A stretch of 64,000 bases of DNA from Tepidicella baoligensis (GTDB taxonomy: Bacteria > Pseudomonadota > Gammaproteobacteria > Burkholderiales > Burkholderiaceae_C), in assembly GCF_013432195.1 (NCBI RefSeq), contig NZ_JACCDB010000003.1, positions 186,001-250,000 of the forward strand, written 5' to 3'. Below the pieces are notes generated by a model. It saw only the letters and a list, made by a program, of their open reading frames with translations, ran no database searches and was not told where the DNA came from. A program made the position numbers and the translations under genes. Positions 12,838 to 24,265 of this stretch are shown in pieces. Numbering within the stretch: position 1 is the stretch's first letter; each line of letters begins with the position of its first letter.

Positions 12838-13371
12838 ATGTCTCGTGTAGGTAAAGCGCCCGTCGTCATCCCTCAGGGTGTCGAAGTGGCCATCAAGCAA
12901 GACGTCATCACCGCCAAGGGTGCCCTCGGGGCCCTGAGCGTGAATCTGAATCCGCTGGTCAAGGTGGAAAGCGCCGACGGCAAGCTGACCTTTGCAGCCG
13001 TTGCCGACACAGCCGAAGCCAGCGCCATGCGCGGCACGATGCGCCAGTTGGTCAACAACATGGTCAATGGGGTGAGCAAAGGCTTCGAGAAGAAGCTGAC
13101 GCTGGTGGGTGTGGGCTACAAGGCCGCCGCTGCCGGCAACAAGCTCAACCTGGCCGTGGGTTATTCCCACCCGGTGGACTTCGTGATGCCCGAGGGTATC
13201 AGCGTGGCCACACCGGCTCCGACGGAAATCGTGGTCAAGGGCGCTGACCGTCAGCGCGTGGGCCAGGTCGCCGCCGAAATCCGCGCCGTGCGTCCTCCCG
13301 AGCCCTACAAGGGCAAGGGCATTCGCTATGCGGATGAGAAGGTCGTCATCAAAGAGACCAAGAAGAAATAA
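12838..13371 (+). CDS. rplF: 50S ribosomal protein L6
   Basis: 177 residues of uL6, with the two homologous alpha/beta domains of the family. [17 protein letters not shown] opens the protein, and the C-terminal signature [15 protein letters not shown] is intact. It lies near the factor-binding region of the 50S subunit. A GAGGAG site precedes the ATG. rplR follows after 11 bp. Confidence 0.98.
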   Translation: MSRVGKAPVVIPQGVEVAIKQDVITAKGALGALSVNLNPLVKVESADGKLTFAAVADTAEASAMRGTMRQLVNNMVNGVSKGFEKKLTLVGVGYKAAAAGNKLNLAVGYSHPVDFVMPEGISVATPAPTEIVVKGADRQRVGQVAAEIRAVRPPEPYKGKGIRYADEKVVIKETKKK

Positions 13372-13382
13372 GGACTGCGAAC

Positions 13383-13748
13383 ATGTTGACGAAAAAAGAA
13401 CAGCGTTTGCGTCGTGCCCGTCAGACCCGCATCCGCATTGCCCAGCAAGGCGCGGTGCGCCTGAGCGTGAACCGTACCAACCTGCACATCTATGCCAACG
13501 TCATTTCCGGCGATGGCTCCAAGGTACTCGTGTCGGCTTCGACCGTCGAAGCCGAAGTGCGCGCCCAGTTGGGCGGTGCGGGCAAAGGCGGCAACAAGGC
13601 GGCAGCAGAGTTGATCGGCAAGCGCATTGCCGAGAAGGCCAAGGCCGCTGGCATTGAGAAGGTGGCCTTCGACCGTTCCGGTTTCGCCTACCACGGCCGA
13701 GTCAAGGCCCTGGCCGATGCCGCGCGTGCCGCCGGCCTGCAGTTCTGA
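13383..13748 (+). CDS. rplR: 50S ribosomal protein L18
   Basis: 121 residues of uL18, the 5S rRNA-binding protein of the central protuberance. A basic N-terminus ([16 protein letters not shown]) precedes the RNA-binding domain with [12 protein letters not shown]. The C-terminal [20 protein letters not shown] is the family signature. It is embedded in the spc operon. Confidence 0.98.
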   Translation: MLTKKEQRLRRARQTRIRIAQQGAVRLSVNRTNLHIYANVISGDGSKVLVSASTVEAEVRAQLGGAGKGGNKAAAELIGKRIAEKAKAAGIEKVAFDRSGFAYHGRVKALADAARAAGLQF

Positions 13749-13762
13749 TTGGGGAAACGCAA

Positions 13763-14281
13763 ATGGCAAAGATGCAAGCCAATGTGAAGAGCGAAGGCAA
13801 CGACGACGGCCTGCGCGAAAAGATGATCGCGGTTAACCGCGTGACCAAAGTGGTCAAGGGTGGCCGCATCATGGGTTTCGCGGCGCTGACCGTGGTCGGT
13901 GATGGCGACGGCCGCGTGGGCATGGGCAAGGGCAAGGCGCGTGAAGTGCCGGTGGCCGTCCAGAAAGCCATGGATGAAGCCCGTCGCAACATGTTCAAGG
14001 TGTCGCTGCGCAGCGGTTCCCTGCACCATGAGGTGCACGGCCAGCACGGCGCTTCCAAGGTGATGATGCTGCCGGCCGTCAAGGGTACCGGCATCATCGC
14101 TGGCGGCCCGATGCGTGCCGTCTTCGAGGTGCTGGGCGTGACCGACGTGGTGGCCAAGAGCCATGGCTCGACCAACCCGTACAACCTGGTGCGCGCCACG
14201 CTGGACGCGCTGAAACACTCGACGACCCCTGCCGAAGTGGCTGCCAAGCGCGGCAAGTCGGTGGAAGAGCTCGTAGGTTGA
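13763..14281 (+). CDS. rpsE: 30S ribosomal protein S5
   Basis: 172 residues of uS5, which helps maintain decoding accuracy. The double-stranded-RNA-binding-like domain has [19 protein letters not shown] and [20 protein letters not shown]. The C-terminal domain includes [15 protein letters not shown]. The stop is 11 bp before the rpmD start. Confidence 0.98.
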   Translation: MAKMQANVKSEGNDDGLREKMIAVNRVTKVVKGGRIMGFAALTVVGDGDGRVGMGKGKAREVPVAVQKAMDEARRNMFKVSLRSGSLHHEVHGQHGASKVMMLPAVKGTGIIAGGPMRAVFEVLGVTDVVAKSHGSTNPYNLVRATLDALKHSTTPAEVAAKRGKSVEELVG

Positions 14282-14292
14282 CTGGAGCGATC

Positions 14293-14475
14293 ATGACGAC
14301 TGCCAACACCATCAAAGTCAAACTGGTTCGCAGCCCCATCGGCTGCAAAGTGGATCACCGGGCCACCGTGCGTGGCCTGGGTCTGCGCAAGCTCAACAGC
14401 GAGCGCGTGCTGCAGGACACCCCTGCCGTGCGCGGCATGATCAACAAGATCAGCTATCTGGTCAAAGTGATCTGA
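14293..14475 (+). CDS. rpmD: 50S ribosomal protein L30
   Basis: 60 residues of uL30, a small peripheral 50S protein found in a subset of bacteria. [13 protein letters not shown] and the central [14 protein letters not shown] are characteristic. ATG 14293 is chosen over an in-frame ATG at 14278 because GGAG lies just upstream and the resulting length matches the family. Confidence 0.96.
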   Translation: MTTANTIKVKLVRSPIGCKVDHRATVRGLGLRKLNSERVLQDTPAVRGMINKISYLVKVI

Positions 14476-14489
14476 TCGGAGTCTGACAC

Positions 14490-14921
14490 ATGGAACTCAA
14501 CACTCTCAAGCCCGCCGCTGGCGCCAAGCACGCCAAGCGTCGCGTGGGTCGTGGCATCGGCTCAGGTCTGGGCAAGACCGCCGGTCGCGGTCACAAGGGC
14601 CAGAAATCCCGTGCTGGGGGCTACCACAAGGTCGGCTTCGAAGGCGGCCAGATGCCGCTGCAACGCCGGCTGCCCAAGCGGGGTTTCAAGTCCCAGTCCC
14701 TGAAGTTCAACGCCGAGGTGACGTTGGCTGATCTGCAGGCCCTGGGTGCTGCCGAGGTGGACCTGCTGACGCTGAAGCAAGCGGGGCTGGTGCCTGAGCT
14801 GGCCAAGAAGGTCAAGGTCATCAAGACAGGTGAACTGAACATCGCTGTCAAGCTGAGCAATATCGGCGCGACGGCGGGTGCCAAGGCCGCCATCGAAGCC
14901 GCTGGCGGCTCGCTGGCCTGA
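14490..14921 (+). CDS. rplO: 50S ribosomal protein L15
   Basis: 143 residues of uL15, a late-assembly 50S protein. The glycine- and lysine-rich N-terminal extension ([20 protein letters not shown]) threads into 23S r[21 protein letters not shown] follows, then a globular C-terminal domain. It sits between rpmD and secY as in most bacteria. Confidence 0.98.
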   Translation: MELNTLKPAAGAKHAKRRVGRGIGSGLGKTAGRGHKGQKSRAGGYHKVGFEGGQMPLQRRLPKRGFKSQSLKFNAEVTLADLQALGAAEVDLLTLKQAGLVPELAKKVKVIKTGELNIAVKLSNIGATAGAKAAIEAAGGSLA

Positions 14922-14945
14922 TTCGGCTAACCCTCGGAAACGCTT

Positions 14946-16265
14946 GTGGCCACAAACGCAGCCTCCCTCGCGAAAACCGGCAAGTTCGGTGACCTGCGTC
15001 GCCGGCTGGTCTTTTTGCTGCTCGCGCTGGTGGTGTACCGGATCGGTGCACACATTCCGGTGCCGGGGATCGACCCGGACCAGTTGAGTCAGCTCTTTCG
15101 TGGGCAGCAGGGCAACATCCTGAACCTGTTCAACATGTTCTCCGGCGGCTCGCTGGAGCGGTTCGCGGTGTTTGCTTTGGGGATCATGCCGTACATCTCG
15201 GCATCGATCATCATGCAGCTCATGACCTATGTGGTGCCTTCGCTCGTCCAGCTCAAGAAGGAAGGCGAGGCCGGTCGCCGCAAGATCACCCAGTACACGC
15301 GCTACGGCACGCTGGCGCTGGCGATCTTCCAGTCGCTCGGTATCGCCCTGGCGCTGGAGGGCATGCCTGGTTTGGTCATCGACCCTGGCTTTACCTTCCG
15401 CTTCACGGCGGTGGTCAGCTTGGTGGCCGGCACCATGTTCCTGATGTGGCTGGGTGAGCAGATCACCGAGCGTGGTATCGGCAACGGCATTTCGCTGCTG
15501 ATCTTCGCAGGCATTGTGGCAGGTCTGCCCAGAGCTGTCGGCAGTTTGCTGGAGTTGGTTCGCACGGGTGCGATGAGCATTCTGGCGGCGATCTTCATCG
15601 TCCTGCTGGTGGTCGTGGTGACCTACTTCGTGGTGTTCGTCGAGCGCGGTCAACGCAAGATCCTGGTGAACTACGCGCGCCGTCAGGTAGGCAACAAGGT
15701 GTATGGTGGCCAGTCCTCGCACCTGCCGCTGAAGCTGAACATGGCAGGCGTGATTCCACCGATCTTTGCCTCGTCCATCATCCTGTTGCCGACCACGCTG
15801 GTGAGCTGGGTCAGCACGGGGGATTCGACCCGCTGGCTGCGCGATCTGGCTTCGGCCTTGTCGCCGGGGCAGCCGATCTATGTCGGTATCTACGCCGCCG
15901 CCATCATCTTCTTCTGCTTTTTCTATACGGCGTTGGTGTTCAACAGCCGCGAGACGGCAGACAACTTGAAGAAGAGCGGCGCTTTCATTCCGGGCATCCG
16001 TCCGGGTGACCAGACGGCGCGGTATATCGACAAAATCCTCGTTCGGCTGACGTTGGCCGGCGCGATCTACATCACGGCGGTGTGTTTGCTGCCGGAGTTC
16101 CTGATCCTGCGCTACAACGTGCCGTTTTACTTCGGGGGCACCTCGTTGTTGATCATCGTGGTCGTGACCATGGACTTCTGGGCCCAGGTGCAGAATTACG
16201 TGATGTCACAACAATATGAGTCGCTACTGAAGAAAGCCAATTTCAAGGCGTCTCCAGGTGTGTAA
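14946..16265 (+). CDS. secY: Preprotein translocase subunit SecY
   Basis: 439-residue channel subunit of the Sec translocon with ten transmembrane segments. Visible landmarks are the plug and TM2 region ([21 protein letters not shown]), the cytoplasmic loop [20 protein letters not shown], and TM5-6 with [14 protein letters not shown]. The start is GTG at 14946, giving [20 protein letters not shown]; no upstream ATG fits. Being inside the spc operon ties its level to ribosome synthesis. Confidence 0.97.
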   Translation: MATNAASLAKTGKFGDLRRRLVFLLLALVVYRIGAHIPVPGIDPDQLSQLFRGQQGNILNLFNMFSGGSLERFAVFALGIMPYISASIIMQLMTYVVPSLVQLKKEGEAGRRKITQYTRYGTLALAIFQSLGIALALEGMPGLVIDPGFTFRFTAVVSLVAGTMFLMWLGEQITERGIGNGISLLIFAGIVAGLPRAVGSLLELVRTGAMSILAAIFIVLLVVVVTYFVVFVERGQRKILVNYARRQVGNKVYGGQSSHLPLKLNMAGVIPPIFASSIILLPTTLVSWVSTGDSTRWLRDLASALSPGQPIYVGIYAAAIIFFCFFYTALVFNSRETADNLKKSGAFIPGIRPGDQTARYIDKILVRLTLAGAIYITAVCLLPEFLILRYNVPFYFGGTSLLIIVVVTMDFWAQVQNYVMSQQYESLLKKANFKASPGV

Positions 16266-16268
16266 GTC

Positions 16269-16487
16269 ATGGCCAAGGACGATGTCATCGAGATGCAGGG
16301 CGAGGTCATTGAAAACCTCCCCAACGCCACGTTTCGCGTCAAACTGGAAAATGGACATGTGGTCCTGGGACACATTTCCGGCAAGATGAGGATGCACTAC
16401 ATCCGCATCCTCCCGGGTGACAAGGTCAAAGTGGAGCTCACGCCTTATGACCTCACCCGGGCCCGGATCGTGTTCCGCAGCAAGTGA
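16269..16487 (+). CDS. infA: Translation initiation factor IF-1
   Basis: 72 residues forming the single S1/OB-fold of IF-1, which binds the A site during initiation. [19 protein letters not shown] and [24 protein letters not shown] are typical, although the latter part carries MRMHYIRI rather than the common MRKNYIRI. It starts 3 bp after the secY stop. Confidence 0.97.
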   Translation: MAKDDVIEMQGEVIENLPNATFRVKLENGHVVLGHISGKMRMHYIRILPGDKVKVELTPYDLTRARIVFRSK

Positions 16488-16516
16488 GTTTTTGAGAATC
16501 TGTTCAGGAGAAAGAC

Positions 16517-16630
16517 ATGAGAGTTTCGGCTTCGGTCAAGAAAATGTGCCGCAACTGTAAGATCATCCGTCGCCATGGCGTCGTTCGCGTCATCTGCACC
16601 GACCCGCGACACAAGCAGCGTCAAGGCTGA
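16517..16630 (+). CDS. rpmJ: 50S ribosomal protein L36
   Basis: A 37-residue protein, too short for routine gene finding but clear by eye. [20 protein letters not shown] is followed by [17 protein letters not shown]. The zinc-binding residues C11, C14, C27 and H32 are all present, so this is the zinc-containing form. GGAGAAA lies 5-10 nt before the ATG. It sits between infA and rpsM. Confidence 0.96.
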   Translation: MRVSASVKKMCRNCKIIRRHGVVRVICTDPRHKQRQG

Positions 16631-16648
16631 ATCGTTTAGAGGACCACC

Positions 16649-17014
16649 ATGGCACGTATTGCAGGTATCAACATCCCGCCGCACAAGCACGCCGAAATTG
16701 GCCTGACCGCCATTTATGGTATCGGTCGCACCCGCGCTCGCAAGATTTGCGAGGCCTGCGGTATCGACTACACCAAAAAGATCAAGGATTTGACCGACGC
16801 CGAGCTGGAAAAAGTGCGCGATCAGGTCAGCACCTACACCATCGAAGGTGACCTGCGTCGCGAGACGACGATGAACATCAAGCGTCTGATGGACATCGGC
16901 TGCTATCGCGGCTTCCGCCACCGTCGCGGTCTGCCCGTGCGCGGCCAGCGCACCAAGACGAATGCCCGCACCCGCAAGGGTCCGCGCAAGGCAGCTCAGT
17001 CGCTGAAGAAGTAA
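16649..17014 (+). CDS. rpsM: 30S ribosomal protein S13
   Basis: 121 residues of uS13, which sits in the 30S head and contacts P-site t[23 protein letters not shown], the helix-hairpin-helix-like [12 protein letters not shown], and the basic C-terminus [16 protein letters not shown] are diagnostic. It is the first alpha-operon gene; in Escherichia coli the S4 control site precedes this gene, but here only an 18 bp spacer is present. Confidence 0.98.
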   Translation: MARIAGINIPPHKHAEIGLTAIYGIGRTRARKICEACGIDYTKKIKDLTDAELEKVRDQVSTYTIEGDLRRETTMNIKRLMDIGCYRGFRHRRGLPVRGQRTKTNARTRKGPRKAAQSLKK

Positions 17015-17031
17015 TCGGTTAAAGGACAGTT

Positions 17032-17436
17032 ATGGCTAAGCAACAATCCAGCAGCGCCGCTGCCCGCGTCCGCAAGAAGGTCCGCAAGAACATTGCCGAC
17101 GGGATCGCGCACGTGCACGCGTCGTTCAACAACACCATCATCACCATCACCGACCGTCAGGGCAATGCACTGGCTTGGGCGTCGTCGGGGGGGCAGGGCT
17201 TCAAAGGTTCGCGCAAGTCCACGCCGTTCGCCGCCCAAGTGGCCTCGGAAGCGGCCGGCCGTGCCGCCATGGAGCAGGGCATCAAGAACCTGGACGTCGA
17301 GATCAAGGGGCCGGGCCCGGGTCGCGAGTCGTCGGTGCGTGCGCTGGGCGCGCTGGGTATTCGCATCACCTCCATTTCCGACGTGACGCCGGTGCCGCAC
17401 AACGGTTGCCGTCCCCAGAAGCGTCGTCGCATCTGA
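17032..17436 (+). CDS. rpsK: 30S ribosomal protein S11
   Basis: 134 residues of uS11, a platform protein near the mRNA exit. [20 protein letters not shown] and [20 protein letters not shown] with the C-terminal [13 protein letters not shown] identify it. A 165 bp gap to rpsD follows, the longest spacer inside the ribosomal cluster, and it holds a promoter and a folded leader. Confidence 0.98.
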   Translation: MAKQQSSSAAARVRKKVRKNIADGIAHVHASFNNTIITITDRQGNALAWASSGGQGFKGSRKSTPFAAQVASEAAGRAAMEQGIKNLDVEIKGPGPGRESSVRALGALGIRITSISDVTPVPHNGCRPQKRRRI

Positions 17437-17446
17437 GGGGTGTGGC

Positions 17447-17476
17447 TTGACGGGTCATCCCGTTGTGCTCTATACT
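17447..17476 (+). promoter_or_regulatory. Internal promoter for rpsD
   Basis: TTGACG (17447-17452, 5 of 6) and TATACT (17471-17476, 5 of 6) are separated by 18 bp. The spacer carries a small dyad ACGGG-tcat-CCCGT (17450-17463) and the -10 is followed by the palindrome AAAAAGCTTTTT (17477-17488). A transcript starting near 17483 would have a leader of about 120 nt before the rpsD GTG. Confidence 0.7.
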
Positions 17477-17495
17477 AAAAAGCTTTTTGCTTTGA

Positions 17496-17578
17496 GCCAC
17501 TGCAGTTCGCTGCGGTGGCGTTGTCGTTAAGACCACCGCCGGCATGCATGCGTGCCGGCTCCCGCAGAGTTCCTGCGG
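17496..17578 (+). promoter_or_regulatory. Three-hairpin 5' leader of rpsD (candidate S4 autoregulatory element)
   Basis: Three consecutive hairpins fill the leader. Hairpin 1 has arms GCCACTGCAG and CTGCGGTGGC (17496-17519) closed by a TTCG tetraloop, with one G-U pair. Hairpin 2 has perfect arms GCCGGCA and TGCCGGC (17538-17559). Hairpin 3 has arms CCGCAG and CTGCGG (17562-17578). The ribosome binding site and GTG start follow 23 nt after hairpin 3. S4 represses its own mRNA in several bacterial groups through unrelated leaders, so an S4-binding role is an inference. Confidence 0.5.
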
Positions 17579-17601
17579 CAGTTGAAACTGAAGGACATCA
17601 C

Positions 17602-18225
17602 GTGGCACGTTATCTCGGCCCCAAGGCCAAACTCTCTCGCCGTGAAGGCACCGATCTGTTGCTCAAGAGCGCTCGCCGCGCCATCAGTGACAAGGCCAAG
17701 TTCGATTCCAAGCCGGGTCAGCACGGGCGCACCTCGGGGCAGCGCACCTCTGACTTCGGCCTGCAGTTGCGCGAAAAACAGAAGGTCAAGCGCATCTATG
17801 GTGTGCTGGAGCGTCAGTTCCGTCGCTACTTTGCCGAGGCCGACCGCCGCCGTGGCAATACCGGCACCAATTTGCTGAGCCTGCTCGAATCCCGCCTGGA
17901 CAACGTCGTGTTCCGTATGGGTTTTGCTTCGACCCGTGCCGAGGCGCGTCAGTTGGTGTCACACAAAGCCATCCTGGTCAACGGACAGAGCGTGAACATT
18001 CCGTCCTACCTGGTCAAGGCCGGTGACGTGGTCGCCGTGCGTGAGAAGTCGCGTAACCAAAACCGCGTCAAGGAAGCCCTGGAGCTGGCCAAGCAGATCG
18101 GTTTCCCGGCCTGGGTGGAAGTGGCTGCCGACAAGGCCGAGGGTACGTTCAAGAAGGTGCCGGACCGTGACGAATTCGGCTCCGACATCAACGAATCCCT
18201 GATCGTCGAACTGTACTCGCGTTGA
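17602..18225 (+). CDS. rpsD: 30S ribosomal protein S4
   Basis: 207 residues of uS4, a primary 16S rRNA assembly protein and, in other bacteria, an autogenous translational repressor. It starts at GTG 17602 ([18 protein letters not shown]), 8 nt after GAAGGA. The in-frame ATG at 17515 would translate through the leader hairpins and add 29 atypical residues. The S4 RNA-binding domain ([19 protein letters not shown], then [12 protein letters not shown]) is intact. Confidence 0.97.
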   Translation: MARYLGPKAKLSRREGTDLLLKSARRAISDKAKFDSKPGQHGRTSGQRTSDFGLQLREKQKVKRIYGVLERQFRRYFAEADRRRGNTGTNLLSLLESRLDNVVFRMGFASTRAEARQLVSHKAILVNGQSVNIPSYLVKAGDVVAVREKSRNQNRVKEALELAKQIGFPAWVEVAADKAEGTFKKVPDRDEFGSDINESLIVELYSR

Positions 18226-18245
18226 TCGCGAGATGCTTGTTAGAG

Positions 18246-18274
18246 CCCGGATTCTGCTGCTGGCGGGGTCCGGG
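18246..18274 (+). other. Hairpin between rpsD and rpoA
   Basis: Arms CCCGGA (18246-18251) and TCCGGG (18269-18274) are followed by ATTTTG. The short U-run suggests at most partial termination or a processing site between rpsD and rpoA. It is too weak to call a full terminator. Confidence 0.3.
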
Positions 18275-18333
18275 ATTTTGTGCTCCATCGGCCTTATCGG
18301 TGTAACGAGCCGAGGGTATTGAAGGAAGTCCGA

Positions 18334-19320
18334 ATGCTGAATAACCTGCTCAAACCCAAGAACATCAACGTCGAGCACCTGTCGGCCAACCGCGCCGAGG
18401 TGACGCTCGAGCCTTTCGAGCGGGGTTACGGCCACACCCTTGGCAATGCCTTGCGCCGTGTGCTGCTGTCCTCGATGGTGGGTCACGCTCCCACCGAGGT
18501 GACCATCGCCGGGGTGGTGCACGAGTACTCGTCGATCGACGGCGTTCAGGAGGACGTGGTCAACATCCTGCTCAACCTCAAGGGTGTGGTGTTCAAGCTG
18601 CACAACCGCGACGAGGTCACGCTGAGCCTGCGCAAGGAGGGCGAAGGCGCCGTGACCGCCGCCGATATCCAAACCCCGCACGATGTGGAAATCTTGAATC
18701 CGGATCACCACATCGCGACTCTGGCCGCCGGTGCCAAGCTGGACATGCAGATCAAGGTGGAAAAAGGTCGTGGCTATGTGCCGGGCAACCTGCGCCGCGG
18801 TGACGACAGCACCCGTTCCATCGGTCGCATCGTGCTCGATGCCTCCTTCTCGCCGATCAAGCGTGTGAGCTATGCGGTGGAAAACGCCCGCGTGGAACAG
18901 CGCACCGACCTGGACAAGCTGGTGCTGGACATCGAAACCAACGGTGCCGTGGGTCCGGAAGAGGCGGTGCGTGCCGCCGCCAAAATCCTCGTCGAGCAAC
19001 TGGCTGTGTTCGCCCAGCTGGCGGGTGACGAAGTATTCCCGGCCGACGGTACGCCGTCTCGTAGCGCCCAGCAGTTCGATCCGATCCTGCTGCGTCCTGT
19101 CGATGAGCTGGAGCTGACGGTGCGTTCGGCCAACTGCCTCAAGGCCGAAAACATCTACTACATAGGTGACCTGATCCAGCGCACCGAGAACGAGCTGCTC
19201 AAGACCCCGAATCTGGGTCGCAAGTCGCTCAATGAAATCAAAGAAGTGCTGGCTTCGCGCGGCCTGACGCTGGGCATGAAGCTGGAAAGCTGGCCGCCCG
19301 CCGGCCTGGAAAAGCACTGA
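18334..19320 (+). CDS. rpoA: DNA-directed RNA polymerase subunit alpha
   Basis: 328 residues. The N-terminal assembly domain has [20 protein letters not shown] and [11 protein letters not shown]. The C-terminal domain binds UP elements and activators and contains LRSANC-type residues ([20 protein letters not shown]) and [24 protein letters not shown] 18334 is chosen because GAAGGAAG lies just upstream and [14 protein letters not shown] matches relatives. It is co-directional with rpsD and rplQ. Confidence 0.97.
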   Translation: MLNNLLKPKNINVEHLSANRAEVTLEPFERGYGHTLGNALRRVLLSSMVGHAPTEVTIAGVVHEYSSIDGVQEDVVNILLNLKGVVFKLHNRDEVTLSLRKEGEGAVTAADIQTPHDVEILNPDHHIATLAAGAKLDMQIKVEKGRGYVPGNLRRGDDSTRSIGRIVLDASFSPIKRVSYAVENARVEQRTDLDKLVLDIETNGAVGPEEAVRAAAKILVEQLAVFAQLAGDEVFPADGTPSRSAQQFDPILLRPVDELELTVRSANCLKAENIYYIGDLIQRTENELLKTPNLGRKSLNEIKEVLASRGLTLGMKLESWPPAGLEKH

Positions 19321-19344
19321 TCGTTTTTTTACCGCCCCTGACCC

Positions 19345-19370
19345 CCCGCAGTACCTGATACGGCTGCGGG
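19345..19370 (+). promoter_or_regulatory. Hairpin before rplQ sharing the CCGCAG/CTGCGG stem
   Basis: Arms CCCGCAG (19345-19351) and CTGCGGG (19364-19370) enclose a 12 nt loop and end 22 nt before the rplQ ATG. The same 6 bp core stem is found 24 nt before rplN and 23 nt before rpsD. There is no U-run after it, so it is not a terminator. Confidence 0.45.
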
Positions 19371-19392
19371 TGAAATTAGAAAGGAAATCCCC

Positions 19393-19788
19393 ATGCGTCA
19401 CGGACACGGACTTCGCAAACTCAACCGCACCAGCAGCCACCGCCTGGCCATGCTGCGCAACATGATGAATTCGTTGCTCACGCACGAAGTCATCAAGACC
19501 ACGTTGCCCAAGGCCAAGGAGCTGCGCCGCGTTGTCGAGCCCATGATCACCCTGGCCAAGGAGCCGACCCTGGCCAACAAGCGCCTGGCGTTCGACCGCC
19601 TGCGCGATCGCGACGTGGTTGTCAAGCTGTTCAATGAGCTGGGCCCGCGTTTCAAGGCGCGTCCGGGTGGTTACACCCGCATCCTGAAGATGGGCTTCCG
19701 CGTGGGCGACAACGCTCCCATGGCCCTGATCGAGCTGGTGGACCGTGCGGAAAAAGCACCGGCTGAAGGGGTTGCGGACTCCGAATAA
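19393..19788 (+). CDS. rplQ: 50S ribosomal protein L17
   Basis: 131 residues of bL17, located near the peptide exit tunnel. [20 protein letters not shown] and [20 protein letters not shown] are diagnostic, followed by [28 protein letters not shown] precedes the ATG. It closes the alpha operon; an initiator tRNA gene follows 24 bp downstream. Confidence 0.98.
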   Translation: MRHGHGLRKLNRTSSHRLAMLRNMMNSLLTHEVIKTTLPKAKELRRVVEPMITLAKEPTLANKRLAFDRLRDRDVVVKLFNELGPRFKARPGGYTRILKMGFRVGDNAPMALIELVDRAEKAPAEGVADSE

Positions 19789-19801
19789 ATCGTGCTACAA
19801 T
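19772..19801 (+). promoter_or_regulatory. Promoter for the initiator tRNA
   Basis: TTGCGG (19772-19777) and TACAAT (19796-19801) are spaced 18 bp apart and overlap the 3' end of rplQ. The predicted start near 19808 lies a few bases before the mature tRNA 5' end, as expected for a tRNA gene with a short leader. Confidence 0.5.
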
Positions 19802-19812
19802 AACAATCTTGA

Positions 19813-19889
<77 letters not shown>

Positions 19890-19935
19890 ACAGAATGCGC
19901 ATTTGGCATGCATGTGACATGCATGTGTGTAGCGC

Positions 19936-19964
19936 AAAAGGCCTCCCCATGCGGAGGCCTTTTT
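19936..19964 (+). terminator. Rho-independent terminator after tRNA-fMet
   Basis: Perfect arms AAAAGGCCTCC (19936-19946) and GGAGGCCTTTT(T) (19953-19964) with a 6 nt loop, ending in a T-run. It would end both the tRNA transcript and read-through from the alpha operon. It is the clearest terminator in the window. Confidence 0.9.
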
Positions 19965-20147
19965 GTTGTCTGTTGCTGTGTGTTGCGCCCAGCATGGGCA
20001 CCATACTTGGTGCTGCAAAGCCAGACAGCGAGCAAAGCGCAACGGGATGCGGTTGGCCGAGCGCTTTGCGAGGAAGTGCCGGCCGGAAGCAGCAACCCAG
20101 TGGCGTCGCATCCGGCCGGCCTGGCCGCGCATGGCGGCCGTTGGCAC

Positions 20148-22430
<2,283 letters not shown>

Positions 22431-22454
22431 TATCGGCCGTGGGCGATTGGGGTG

Positions 22455-22491
22455 GTCGTTTTTCCCAATCACGGCGATAGCCATGGGGCAT
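22455..22491. promoter_or_regulatory. Weak OxyR-like site upstream of katG
   Basis: Tetranucleotides spaced by 7 nt read gtcg, caat, atag, gcat, compared with the OxyR pattern ATAG, CTAT, ATAG, CTAT; 11 of 16 positions match. It is about 130-160 bp before the katG ATG. The match is incomplete but the gene is a classical OxyR target. Confidence 0.3.
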
Positions 22492-22560
22492 GGGGTTGTT
22501 TGACGCAACCCGGGCATTCGAACCTGAGCGGAACCGGTGAGGTGGGGTGCGAACCGATGG

Positions 22561-24171
22561 TCAGACGACATAGCGCGTCACCACGGGCGGGGTTTCACCC
22601 AGATGGAAGGCCAGCTTGCGCTCGCGTAGGGCCACGTCGCTGGCGGTGACACGGTCGAAGCGGCGCAGGTGCTCGTTCCAGTTTTCGTCGGTGATGCATT
22701 CCACGAAGTGGCCCGGGTCACCGATGTCCTGCCAGAGTTCCCAGCCGAGGGCTCCCATGCGCAGACGGCTGCGCCGGCTTTCCTGCATGAGGGCGCGGAA
22801 ATCATCGGCGCGGGCCGGGTCGATGTGGTAATGGATGCAGACCACGATCCGCCCGGGCGGGGGGGTGGAGTCGGCAGTCGGTGGCGACCAGGCCTTGGCC
22901 GGTGTCAAGTCCTCGATCAGGCCGCGCTCCTTGAACCAGCGTTGTGCCAAGGTCACGGCGGTGATGCCCGACAGCGCGGCGATGCCCACGCTCCAGTGCA
23001 CATCGGTCCAGCTCGCGACCTGCCCCCAGAACGCCGCGCCCGCTGCCGCCCCGCCCATGATGGCCATCTGATACACCGACATGCCCCGGGCCCGAACCCA
23101 GTCGGGCAGGCTCATCTGGGCCGACACGCTGAGCGAGTTGGCCGTGGCGATCCACGCCATGCCGGCCAGGAACATGGCCGGCACCGACCAGACCAGACTG
23201 GGCAGAAAGGCGACCAGGGCCATGGCCAGGGCTTGCAACGCCGACCCCCACCAGACCACCGTGTCGCGCGTCACGTTCTGGCGCAGCCGGGGCAGCAGCA
23301 TGGCCGAGACGATGGCGCCGCTGCCCATGGTGGCCAGGAGCAGGGTGAAGGTAGCGGCGTTGCCGCCTTCCATGCGCAATGCCAGCAGCGGCAGCAGTGC
23401 CATCAGCGCGGTGGAATGGAAAAAGAACAGGGCGATGTGCAGGTATACCACCCGCAGTCGGGGCGATTGCGCCACGTACTGCCAGCCGACGCGCAAGGCA
23501 CTGAAGAACGGCTCTCGGCCCAATGGGCTGGGCGTGTGTTCGCGTTTCCAGCGCCAGATGATCACCGCCGATACGCAGGCCAGCACCGCGTTGAGCAGGA
23601 ACACCCAGGCGCTGCCCAGGGCCGCGATGATGGCGCCCGCCAGCAGCGGGCCGATGATGCGCGAGGCGTTCATCGACACCCCGTTGAGCGCCAGCGCCTG
23701 TGGCAACTGCTGGCGTGGCACCAGTTCGGGCACGATGGCGGCGAACACGGGCCAGCGCATGGCCAGCCCGATGCCATTGGCAAACACCAGGGCCAGCAGC
23801 AGCGAGGGCGTCATGGCGTCGAGCAGCACCACGGTGCAGATCGTCAACGCCACCAAGGCGATCCAGACCTGCGTGCCCAGGAAGTAGCGCCTGCGGTCGA
23901 GCGTGTCCGCCAGTGCCCCGCTGGGCAGGCCCAGCAAGAACACCGGCAGGGTCGCCGCCGTCTGCACCAGGGCCACCCACACCGGGGAGGGCGCCAGCGA
24001 GGTCATCAACCAGGCCGCCGCCACATCGTTCATCCACATGCTGACGTTGGCCATCAGCCAGGTCAGCCACAGCACGCGAAACACCGCGTGCTCGAAAGGG
24101 GCCAGTGCGGCCAGCCCAAGGGGCGGGCGGCGCGTCGTCAGGGTTGGATCAGGCATGTGAGCATTGTCCAT
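22561..24171 (-). CDS. MFS transporter with C-terminal monooxygenase-like domain
   Basis: A 536-residue inner-membrane protein of the MFS_3 type (enterobactin-exporter-like). About 12 hydrophobic segments span residues 10-420, with ALADTLDRRRYFLGTQVW as the signature loop between TM2 and TM3. The last 100 or so residues form a soluble domain with IVVCIHYHIDPARADDFRALM, resembling antibiotic-biosynthesis monooxygenase folds. This fusion is known in the family but its substrate is not. ATG 24171 is preferred; GTG 24195 and ATG 24156 are alternatives. It is divergent from the universal stress protein gene. Confidence 0.82.
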   Translation of the reverse strand: MDNAHMPDPTLTTRRPPLGLAALAPFEHAVFRVLWLTWLMANVSMWMNDVAAAWLMTSLAPSPVWVALVQTAATLPVFLLGLPSGALADTLDRRRYFLGTQVWIALVALTICTVVLLDAMTPSLLLALVFANGIGLAMRWPVFAAIVPELVPRQQLPQALALNGVSMNASRIIGPLLAGAIIAALGSAWVFLLNAVLACVSAVIIWRWKREHTPSPLGREPFFSALRVGWQYVAQSPRLRVVYLHIALFFFHSTALMALLPLLALRMEGGNAATFTLLLATMGSGAIVSAMLLPRLRQNVTRDTVVWWGSALQALAMALVAFLPSLVWSVPAMFLAGMAWIATANSLSVSAQMSLPDWVRARGMSVYQMAIMGGAAAGAAFWGQVASWTDVHWSVGIAALSGITAVTLAQRWFKERGLIEDLTPAKAWSPPTADSTPPPGRIVVCIHYHIDPARADDFRALMQESRRSRLRMGALGWELWQDIGDPGHFVECITDENWNEHLRRFDRVTASDVALRERKLAFHLGETPPVVTRYVV

Positions 24172-24265
24172 GCTTGTCGCCGGTGTTGCAGGCACCGGGC
24201 GGCTGCTTCACGTCGCCAGGGCGTCTATGATGTATGCATCGAAGACGATCCGAGGAGTGACGACC

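Noticed and set aside
20123..20139. GGCCGC/GCGGCC hairpin as the katG terminator
   Set aside because: The stem is good but no T-run follows in the katG direction, so rho-independent termination is not supported.
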